Shown one piece after another: positions 1-6,086 of a DNA stretch of 15,034 nt. The notes beneath the pieces are model-generated. The model searched no databases and was not told the DNA's origin. It saw only the letters and a list, made by a program, of their open reading frames with translations. The position numbers and the translations under genes were made by a program. This DNA comes from Flavobacteriaceae bacterium (lineage in GTDB: Bacteria > Bacteroidota > Bacteroidia > Flavobacteriales > Flavobacteriaceae). The stretch is taken from NCBI GenBank assembly GCA_023254815.1, contig JALRKI010000097.1, positions 1-15,034 of the forward strand, written 5' to 3'. How positions within the stretch are numbered: the first letter of the stretch is position 1; each line of letters starts with the position of its first letter.

Positions 1-735
1 ACTGTAATATCTGAAGAAAGAGGATTTTCATTAGAAAACGCTGATTTGACGATGCTAGGTACAGCCGAAAACATCACTATCGACAAAGACAATACAACAA
101 TTGTAAATGGTGCTGGTGATCCAGAAGCCATTAAGGCAAGAATCAATCAAATCAAGGCTCAAATAGAATCTACAACTAGTGATTACGACAAAGAAAAGCT
201 TCAAGAGCGTCTGGCCAAATTGGCTGGTGGAGTAGCTGTTCTGTATGTTGGAGCGCCGAGTGAGATTGAAATGAAAGAGAAAAAAGACCGCGTTGACGAT
301 GCTCTGCACGCAACCAGAGCAGCTGTTGAAGAAGGTATAGTTGCTGGTGGTGGTGTTGCCTTAGTTCGTGCAAAATCACTATTGACCTCTATTAAAACTG
401 ACAATGCCGATGAAGCAACAGGAGTTCAAATTGTGGCACAAGCGCTAGAATCTCCACTGCGCACCATTGTTGAAAATGCTGGTGGAGAAGGCAGTGTTGT
501 AGTGGCTAAAATACTTGAAAACAAAGGTAATTTTGGATATGATGCCAAGAACGACGCCTATGTTGACATGATTAAAGCCGGTATCATCGACCCTAAAAAA
601 GTAACTCGAGTTGCTCTAGAAAATGCTGCTTCGGTTGCTGGTATGATACTGACCACAGAATGTGCGCTAGTAGACATCAAAGAAAACACACCTGCCATGC
701 CTCCAATGGGAGGCGGAATGCCAGGAATGATGTAA
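1..735 (+). CDS. groL: GroEL chaperonin (60 kDa), C-terminal part, 5' end outside window
   Basis: This is the large subunit of the GroEL/GroES cytoplasmic folding machine, which encloses unfolded proteins and drives cycles with ATP. The reading frame is open from base 1, and the first visible residues (TVISEE) align with about residue 299 of E. coli GroEL, so roughly 298 N-terminal residues lie upstream. Visible are the end of the apical domain, the intermediate domain and the C-terminal half of the equatorial domain. The motif DDALHATRAAVEEG carries the catalytic Asp equivalent to E. coli Asp398 (codon 298-300) and is followed by VAGGG of the nucleotide pocket. The protein ends in a Gly/Met-rich tail (PPMGGGMPGMM) as usual. 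The ATG at 46 is an internal Met, not the start. groES is expected upstream but is not in the window. A strong hairpin terminator follows the stop. Confidence 0.97.
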   Translation, partial: TVISEERGFSLENADLTMLGTAENITIDKDNTTIVNGAGDPEAIKARINQIKAQIESTTSDYDKEKLQERLAKLAGGVAVLYVGAPSEIEMKEKKDRVDDALHATRAAVEEGIVAGGGVALVRAKSLLTSIKTDNADEATGVQIVAQALESPLRTIVENAGGEGSVVVAKILENKGNFGYDAKNDAYVDMIKAGIIDPKKVTRVALENAASVAGMILTTECALVDIKENTPAMPPMGGGMPGMM

Positions 736-752
736 TCAGGTAATTTAAATAG

Positions 753-782
753 AAAAAGCGCTCCTAACAGAGCGCTTTTTTT
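753..782. terminator. Bidirectional rho-independent terminator between groEL and the HMA/MauE gene
   Basis: An 11-bp perfect stem (AAAAAGCGCTC pairing with GAGCGCTTTTT) surrounds a 6-base loop (CTAACA, 764-769). On the plus strand it ends in a run of seven T, 18 bases after the groEL stop. On the minus strand the A-rich left arm gives a TTTTTCT tail, about 30 bases after the stop of the convergent gene at 813. One hairpin can therefore end both transcripts. It is the only clear intrinsic terminator in the window. Confidence 0.9.
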
Positions 783-812
783 GTGTATTAAATTGAGCTT
801 TCCGACTCCCCT

Positions 813-1517
813 CTATAACAGCATGATTATGGCCATTAAAATCATGATAGCATTTTCTATAAAAGTAGCCAAGGTCATGGGTAAATTCAACACTGAACCA
901 AGACAAGCGCAAGTTATATTTTGTTTGGAGAGCAGAGATCTAGTAACCCCTATTGTAGTTATTCCAAGGACAATGACAGTCATCCAAAGACTGAACTGAA
1001 TCCCTATTCGGAACAAAAACAAAAGCCCCAAAATGACTTCTAAAAAAGGATAAATCAAAGCGTAAAGAGGGATTTTCTTTGCCAACGGGTCGTACATTTT
1101 GAAAGAGGAGACAAAGCCTTTCAAATCTAACAGTTTGAAAAAACTAAACACAATGAAAAATAAACCCATAAAATCAACCATAAAAGACTGATAAAAAAAG
1201 TCGTCCATATTTAAAGCTATCGATGCCGCAAATACATAGCTCAAAATGAGAAAGAGCGGAAACAATTGTTGCAGCTTGTCAGGTGCATTTTTACTATCCT
1301 GATTGTTTGATTCTTTGAAGGCCGACAATCTATACTTGTCATTCAACGCCAATTGAAGTTGATTCAATTCAAGAACATCCGAAGATTCGACAAGCACAGA
1401 AGCAGAAGCGTAACTCGCTTGAACAGAAATAACGCCATTTACTGCCTCAAGGGATTTTTCAACCGATGCTTCACAGCTTGTGCAAGTCATACCATTGACA
1501 TAATATTTGGTTTTCAT
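813..1517 (-). CDS. Heavy-metal-associated (HMA) domain fused to MauE/DoxX-like membrane protein
   Basis: The 234-residue protein has two parts. Residues 1-67 form an HMA (copper-chaperone-like) ferredoxin fold with the metal site GMTCTSC (Cys12, Cys15). After a short polar linker, residues about 83-234 form a membrane region with four or five hydrophobic segments (about 83-103, 115-135, 148-170, 176-192, 213-233) resembling MauE/DoxX redox-associated membrane proteins. Before the last segment is the motif ITCACLGSVLNLPMT, whose Cys203-x-Cys205 pair is typical of that family. Likely role (inference): binding a soft metal such as Cu(I), or passing electrons or thiols at the inner membrane; the substrate cannot be read from sequence. 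The ATG at 1517 is preceded by an A-rich stretch (ACAAA), normal for this phylum. It stands alone, converging on groEL. No P-type ATPase or copper operon is adjacent. Confidence 0.8.
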   Translation of the reverse strand: MKTKYYVNGMTCTSCEASVEKSLEAVNGVISVQASYASASVLVESSDVLELNQLQLALNDKYRLSAFKESNNQDSKNAPDKLQQLFPLFLILSYVFAASIALNMDDFFYQSFMVDFMGLFFIVFSFFKLLDLKGFVSSFKMYDPLAKKIPLYALIYPFLEVILGLLFLFRIGIQFSLWMTVIVLGITTIGVTRSLLSKQNITCACLGSVLNLPMTLATFIENAIMILMAIIMLL

Positions 1518-1539
1518 TTTGTTTGGTGTAGATTTTTTG

Positions 1540-1547
1540 TAAAATTA
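1540..1547 (-). promoter_or_regulatory. Possible -7 box (TAATTTTA) upstream of the HMA/MauE gene
   Basis: Read on the minus strand, TAATTTTA differs by one base from the Bacteroidota -7 consensus TAnnTTTG and lies 22 bases before the start codon. No TTTG-like -33 element is seen at the expected distance, and the region is AT-rich, so chance is a real possibility. Confidence 0.2.
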
Positions 1548-1629
1548 ATCAAAAGATTGGGAGATTTCTTTTCATCTGTTCCAATTTTAGTAATGACGTT
1601 TTATTAACTTCGCTGGCAAATATTGATCA

Positions 1630-2091
1630 TTGAAACAACCCTATTTACACTTGCTAGAACTCATCGAAAATGAGCTCAGTAGTATTGAAAAAACTCTTGA
1701 AGTCAAACTCCAGTGGATTTGTGACACCCTTTGTGAGCGTCTTCCAAATTACGATTGGACTGGCTTTTACTTCCATCAAAGCGATAAGGACGAATTGTAT
1801 CTCAAAGCCTTTTGTGGCGAACCAACAGAACACACTCATATTCCTTTTGGCAAAGGCATTTGCGGACAAGTGGCTTTGAGCAATCAAACTTTTTTGGTTC
1901 CAGATGTTAGCCTACAGGACAATTATATTTCTTGCGGCATTTCTGTAAAATCAGAGGTTGTTGTTCCCATATTTGTCAAGGGAAAGAATATTGGTCAAAT
2001 CGATATCGACTCTCATGTCAAAAATGCATTTGACCACAATGATGTAGTTTTTTTGGAGAAGGTAGCCCAAATGGTGGGAGGTCTATATTAG
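1630..2091 (+). CDS. GAF-domain protein, free methionine-(R)-sulfoxide reductase-like (fRMsr family)
   Basis: A 153-residue single GAF domain matching the small cytosolic fRMsr family, which reduces free Met-(R)-O through cysteine thiols. Family landmarks are YDWTGFYF (41-48), IPFGKGICGQVAL (71-83), NYISCGISVKSEVVVPI (98-114) and GQIDIDSH (122-129). Cys78 and Cys102 align with E. coli Cys94 and Cys118, the latter catalytic as I recall. The position of E. coli Cys84 is His68 here, so the usual recycling disulfide cannot form in the same way; Cys62 is nearby. Activity is therefore plausible but not certain, and ligand binding or signalling is an alternative. The start is TTG at 1630: an in-frame TGA lies at 1624-1626 and there is no other Met until residue 148, so a rare start is forced unless there is a sequencing error. 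It stands alone between the HMA gene and purH. Confidence 0.78.
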   Translation: MKQPYLHLLELIENELSSIEKTLEVKLQWICDTLCERLPNYDWTGFYFHQSDKDELYLKAFCGEPTEHTHIPFGKGICGQVALSNQTFLVPDVSLQDNYISCGISVKSEVVVPIFVKGKNIGQIDIDSHVKNAFDHNDVVFLEKVAQMVGGLY

Positions 2092-2127
2092 TATTTCGCA
2101 ACTGTACTATTTTTTTACAAAAATGGG

Positions 2128-2135
2128 TACTTTTG
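2128..2135 (+). promoter_or_regulatory. Exact Bacteroidota -7 box (TACTTTTG) for purH
   Basis: TACTTTTG is a full match to TAnnTTTG, the -7 element used by the primary sigma factor of Bacteroidota. It lies 16 bases before the purH ATG, which would give a 5' leader of only about 10 bases. A clear TTTG-type -33 element is not visible 19-21 bases upstream; an A/T tract (2110-2123) fills that space. Confidence 0.5.
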
Positions 2136-2151
2136 CATTTCACTTTTTCTC

Positions 2152-3687
2152 ATGACGACCACAAAAAAAATCACCAGCGCTTTAATTTCTGTTTTCGATA
2201 AAACTGGACTAGAACCAATAGTCAAAAAACTGCACCAGTTAGGTGTAACTATTTATTCAACAGGAGGAACTCAAAAATTCATCTCTGACCATGATATTCC
2301 TGTCATTCCAGTAGAAAGCCTGACCTCTTACCCTTCCATTCTAGGTGGTCGCGTCAAAACATTACACCCAAAAGTGTTTGGTGGCATTTTACACCGCAGC
2401 GATTTTGTGAATGACAAAATGGAGTTGGAACAATTTGAAATCCCCACTTTAGACCTGGTCATTGTCGATCTCTATCCTTTTGAAAAAACAGTAGTGTCGG
2501 GTGCAACTCATTCCGAAATTATCGAAAAAATAGATATAGGAGGAATTTCGTTGATTCGTGCCGCGGCCAAAAATTACCAAGAAGTACTTTGTGTCTCATC
2601 GGTCGACGATTATCCTGAGGTTTTAGAATTGCTCCATGCTAATCCAGAAGGTTCAACAACTCTTGAAACAAGAAAAATATTCGCAGCCAAAGCTTTTCAT
2701 GTTTCTTCCCACTACGATACAGCTATTTTCAATTTTATGAATACTGGAGTCGATTTGCCCTTTTTCAAATATAGTGCCAAGGGAAATACTGCATTGAGAT
2801 ATGGTGAGAATCCTCATCAGCAAGGTCAATTCATTGGTGATTTGTCAACCCTTTTTAATCAAATTCAAGGAAAACAATTGAGTTACAATAACTTGTTAGA
2901 CACTGACGCTGCCGTTCAATTGATTTCTGAATTTAAAAATGATGAGCCTACCTTTGCCATTTTGAAGCATAACAACGCCTGTGGTCTGGCTACCAGGTTA
3001 AACTTGTCGGACGCTTTTTCGGATGCGTTGGCTGGAGATCCAGTGTCGGCATTTGGAGGGGTTTTGATCAGCAACCGCGCCATTGATTTTTCTACCGCAG
3101 AAAAAATTTCCCAACTTTTTTGCGAAATCCTTATTGCGCCAAAATTTGACCAAGATGCTCTTGATTTGTTAGAAAAGAAAAAAAATCTCATCATTTTGGA
3201 GCAAAAACCAACTCCCTTCCCCAAGCAAATACTGCGCTCCTGCTTAAACGGATTATTAATTCAAGACCGAGACAATATAACCGATTCTGACGATCAACTG
3301 AGACCAGTCACCACCTCACTGCCAAGCGAGTCTGAAATCAACGATCTTATTTTTGCATCAAAAATTTGCAAACATACCAAGTCAAACACTATTGTCTTAG
3401 CCAAAGGCCAACAACTTTGCGCTAGTGGAACTGGTCAAACTAGTAGAGTTGATGCCTTGCGACAGGCGATTCATAAAGCGCAATCTTTTGGTATGGATCT
3501 GACAGGAGCTGTGATGGCGAGCGATGCCTTTTTTCCATTTCCGGATTGTGTTGAAATTGCTCATGAAGCGGGAATTAGGGCTGTGATTCAACCTGGGGGC
3601 TCTGTCAAGGATCAACTCAGTATTGACTATTGCAATGATCATAGCATGTCAATGGTATTCACAGGGACAAGACATTTTAAGCATTAG
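2152..3687 (+). CDS. purH: Bifunctional AICAR transformylase / IMP cyclohydrolase
   Basis: PurH catalyses the last two steps of de novo purine synthesis in the cytosol: formylation of AICAR with 10-formyl-tetrahydrofolate, then ring closure to IMP. The 511-residue length is normal for bacterial PurH. The N-terminal MGS-like cyclohydrolase domain (about 1-200) shows ISVFDKTGL, YSTGGT (35-40), GGRVKTLHPK (65-74) and IDIGGISLIRAAAKN (127-141). The transformylase domain carries LRYGENPHQQG (215-225), the catalytic pair Lys272-His273 in LKHNNACG, DPVSAFGG (296-303) and, near the end, IQPGGSVKD (479-487). The ATG at 2152 follows an exact -7 promoter box. The mreB start lies 61 bases downstream with no hairpin between, so read-through into the elongasome genes is possible; I recall purH next to mreB in other Bacteroidota. 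Confidence 0.97.
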   Translation: MTTTKKITSALISVFDKTGLEPIVKKLHQLGVTIYSTGGTQKFISDHDIPVIPVESLTSYPSILGGRVKTLHPKVFGGILHRSDFVNDKMELEQFEIPTLDLVIVDLYPFEKTVVSGATHSEIIEKIDIGGISLIRAAAKNYQEVLCVSSVDDYPEVLELLHANPEGSTTLETRKIFAAKAFHVSSHYDTAIFNFMNTGVDLPFFKYSAKGNTALRYGENPHQQGQFIGDLSTLFNQIQGKQLSYNNLLDTDAAVQLISEFKNDEPTFAILKHNNACGLATRLNLSDAFSDALAGDPVSAFGGVLISNRAIDFSTAEKISQLFCEILIAPKFDQDALDLLEKKKNLIILEQKPTPFPKQILRSCLNGLLIQDRDNITDSDDQLRPVTTSLPSESEINDLIFASKICKHTKSNTIVLAKGQQLCASGTGQTSRVDALRQAIHKAQSFGMDLTGAVMASDAFFPFPDCVEIAHEAGIRAVIQPGGSVKDQLSIDYCNDHSMSMVFTGTRHFKH

Positions 3688-3712
3688 TGTTCAATAAATT
3701 GACTATTTTAAT

Positions 3713-3720
3713 TACTTTTA
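3713..3720 (+). promoter_or_regulatory. Possible -7 box (TACTTTTA) for mreB
   Basis: This single-mismatch match to TAnnTTTG sits in the 61-base gap between purH and mreB, 28 bases before the mreB ATG. A TTG occurs at 3699-3701, but the 11-base spacing is too short for a -33 element. mreB may instead rely on purH transcription. Confidence 0.25.
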
Positions 3721-3748
3721 CAAGCATCAGCGACTGATACTATTCTAT

Positions 3749-4777
3749 ATGGGCTTTTTTGATTTTTTTATTGAAGAAATTGCGATTGATTTAGGCACCG
3801 CCAATACCCTAATTATCCACAACGATAAGGTGGTTATTGACTGTCCTTCAATTGTGGCAAAGGACAGAATTACTGGGAAAATAATTGCAGTTGGAGAGGA
3901 AGCCAATTTAATGCAAGGCAAAACTCATGAAAATATCAAAACAATAAGACCTCTCAAGGATGGAGTTATTGCTGATTTTGAAGCATCAGAAAAAATGATT
4001 AGTGAGTTAATTAGAAGTATTCCTACTCTAAAAAAAAGATGGTTTTCTCCTTCTTTGACGATGGTGATTTGTATTCCTTCAGGAATTACAGAAGTCGAAA
4101 TGCGTGCAGTTAAGGAATCGGCCGAGCGCGTCAATGGAAAAGAGGTATATTTGATTCACGAACCCATGGCAGCAGCCATTGGAATTGGTGTGGATATCAT
4201 GCAGCCAAAAGGAAATATGATTGTGGATATAGGTGGAGGAACTACCGAAATAGCAGTTATTGCCTTAGGCGGCATTGTGTGCGACAAGTCTGTAAAAGTT
4301 GCAGGAGACGTGTTTACAAGTGACATCATATATTACATGCGTACGCAACACAACCTCTATGTTGGAGAGCGCACTGCCGAAAGAATTAAAATACAAGTTG
4401 GGTCAGCAATTGAGAATTTGGACATGCCACCCGAAGACATGAATGTTCAAGGAAGAGATTTATTGACTGGAAAGCCCAAACAAGCGCAAGTTTCTTATCG
4501 AGAAATTGCCAAAGCCCTGGACAAATCGATTCTTAGAATTGAAGACTCTGTTATGGAAACCTTGTCGCAAACACCACCTGAGTTGGCCGCTGACATTTAT
4601 CAAACAGGGGTTTATCTGGCGGGAGGAGGATCCATGCTTCGAGGTCTTGACAAAAGACTATCTCAAAAAACAGATCTGCCCATCTACATTGCCGAAGATC
4701 CTTTAAAAGCGGTAGTTCGTGGGACTGGAATTGCACTTAAAAATTTGTATCGATATAAGAATGTTCTGATCAAATAG
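3749..4777 (+). CDS. mreB: Rod-shape actin homologue MreB
   Basis: MreB is a bacterial actin that polymerises with ATP on the inner face of the membrane and positions the cell-elongation machinery. The 342-residue protein has the family's usual length and all actin-fold nucleotide motifs: phosphate-1 AIDLGTANT (12-20), HEPMAAAIG (137-145, with the Glu expected in catalysis), phosphate-2 VDIGGGTTE (159-167) and the adenosine motif YLAGGGSML (289-297). The N-terminus (MGFFDFFIEE) is hydrophobic, as expected for a membrane-touching MreB, and resembles MreB of Flavobacteriales. The ATG at 3749 is the natural start, since family alignment begins just before AIDLG. It is the first gene of the mreB-mreC-mreD-mrdA-rodA cluster; mreC starts 12 bases after its stop, so the two are surely co-transcribed. 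Confidence 0.97.
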   Translation: MGFFDFFIEEIAIDLGTANTLIIHNDKVVIDCPSIVAKDRITGKIIAVGEEANLMQGKTHENIKTIRPLKDGVIADFEASEKMISELIRSIPTLKKRWFSPSLTMVICIPSGITEVEMRAVKESAERVNGKEVYLIHEPMAAAIGIGVDIMQPKGNMIVDIGGGTTEIAVIALGGIVCDKSVKVAGDVFTSDIIYYMRTQHNLYVGERTAERIKIQVGSAIENLDMPPEDMNVQGRDLLTGKPKQAQVSYREIAKALDKSILRIEDSVMETLSQTPPELAADIYQTGVYLAGGGSMLRGLDKRLSQKTDLPIYIAEDPLKAVVRGTGIALKNLYRYKNVLIK

Positions 4778-4789
4778 AGTTCATAAAAC

Positions 4790-5590
4790 ATGCAGCAAAT
4801 TTTGATTTTTCTCTTCAAAAACAAGCATTTCTTTTTGTTTTTGCTGCTATTTTTATTTGCTTTTATCATAACAATTAGCACTAGAACTTATCACGGAGCT
4901 CAGTTTTGGAATTCTGCCAATACCATAAGCGGCAATTTTTTTCAAATTCAACAGACTTTTGGCGAGTACTTTCAATTGAAAAAAGACAACGAAGTTCTGC
5001 TCCAAAACAATGCCGCCCTAAAAAAAGAAGTACTTCGTTCTAAGAGCTCAGGAATCAATCCTGCGCAGCTTCAATTTACTTCTGTTACAGGGGTAGTGAT
5101 AAAAAACAGCTATACCCTCTCTCATAATTATTTGACCATCAACGTCGGAAGCGATCAAGGAGTTAAACAAGACCTCGGTGTTATTTCTGATCAAGGAGTT
5201 GTCGGTATCATAGACAGGGTCAATTCCAGGTTCGCTCGCGTGCAGTCTATTCTAAATCTTAAAAGTAAAATTAGTGTACAAATTAAAAACACTAATCATT
5301 TAGGAATTCTTGAGTGGAGAGGTCTTGATCCCAGGTTTGCTGTTGTAAGTGACGTCCCCTCACTCGCCAAAATAGCTGTTAACGACACCATCGTTACCAG
5401 TGGAAATTCCCTTGCCTTTCCCAAGGGCCTTGTTGTTGGAGTCATTAAAAAATTCGAACTGGATGAATCTCAAAATTATTACAGCATCCAAATTGAACTT
5501 ATCAATGATTTGACTAGTATCAACGCGGTATACGTTCTCACTAATCTGGATGCCGAAGCTATAAAAAAATTAGACCCAAAGGATGAATAA
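4790..5590 (+). CDS. mreC: Rod-shape-determining protein MreC
   Basis: MreC is a single-pass inner-membrane protein whose periplasmic part binds and activates PBP2 in the elongasome. The 266-residue protein shows the standard layout: a short cytoplasmic N-terminus, one long hydrophobic segment (about 12-30), a polar coiled-coil-like stretch (about 52-85, rich in Gln, Lys, Asn, Leu) and the paired beta-barrel region. Family motifs are YLTINVGSDQGV (114-125), VISDQGVVGII (131-141) and SGNSLAFPKGLVVGVI (204-219). The C-terminus lacks a long disordered tail. Start and stop leave 12 bases to mreB and an 8-base overlap with mreD (ATGAATAA), suggesting translational coupling. Confidence 0.93.
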   Translation: MQQILIFLFKNKHFFLFLLLFLFAFIITISTRTYHGAQFWNSANTISGNFFQIQQTFGEYFQLKKDNEVLLQNNAALKKEVLRSKSSGINPAQLQFTSVTGVVIKNSYTLSHNYLTINVGSDQGVKQDLGVISDQGVVGIIDRVNSRFARVQSILNLKSKISVQIKNTNHLGILEWRGLDPRFAVVSDVPSLAKIAVNDTIVTSGNSLAFPKGLVVGVIKKFELDESQNYYSIQIELINDLTSINAVYVLTNLDAEAIKKLDPKDE

Positions 5591-6086
5591 CGCACTACCA
5601 CTTTATGCTATTAGATTTGTTCTGTTAGTTGCAGCTCAAATTTTAATATTCAATCACCTTAATGTCGTGGGTTATCTCAATCCTTTTATTTATGTGATTT
5701 TTATTTTGCTCTATCCAATAAGGGCCAACCAAGAACAATTTTTACTGGTTTCCTTTTTTCTTGGTTTAGTCATCGACCTGTTTTCTGATACTGGTGGCAT
5801 CCATGCGGCAGCATCCGTCACAACGGCCTTTCTGCGTCCTACCTTGCTGAAGTTAATTTTTGGCCTTGCCTATGACTACATGGCCATCAAGTTTGATTTT
5901 CGTGAAACCCGTCGTAAATTATTCTATTTGGGAACTCTTATTTTTGTGCATCACTTTGTCATTATTTTGCTGGAGAGATTTACCTTTTCCCAATTTTTTA
6001 TGTCAGTTTGGTACGCGATTATGACTAGCATTGTCACTCTCACATCCTGTCTTATTTTGCTCATTTTGTTCAAGTACCAATCATGA
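5583..6086 (+). CDS. mreD: Rod-shape-determining protein MreD
   Basis: MreD is a small polytopic inner-membrane partner of MreC and PBP2. The 167-residue protein is strongly hydrophobic, with about five or six membrane segments, and contains the family motif GLVIDLFSDTGGIHAAASV (61-79), close to the GxxxDxxxxxxxG...A signature of MreD. MreD sequences diverge widely, so the identification rests on this motif, length, topology and above all its place between mreC and the PBP2 gene. Its start overlaps the mreC stop by 8 bases and its stop overlaps the mrdA start by 4 bases (ATGA), indicating coupled translation. Confidence 0.92.
   Translation: MNNALPLYAIRFVLLVAAQILIFNHLNVVGYLNPFIYVIFILLYPIRANQEQFLLVSFFLGLVIDLFSDTGGIHAAASVTTAFLRPTLLKLIFGLAYDYMAIKFDFRETRRKLFYLGTLIFVHHFVIILLERFTFSQFFMSVWYAIMTSIVTLTSCLILLILFKYQS

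Noticed and set aside
55..404. Several minus-strand frames under groEL
   Set aside because: groEL is unmistakable here, and the opposing frames are low-complexity or Cys/His-rich shadows.
781..999. 72-codon plus-strand open frame after the groEL terminator
   Set aside because: It is antisense to the membrane domain of the HMA/MauE gene and contains no recognised motif; it also starts next to the terminator stem.
2916..3224. 102-codon minus-strand frame inside purH
   Set aside because: Antisense to the transformylase domain, without domain features.
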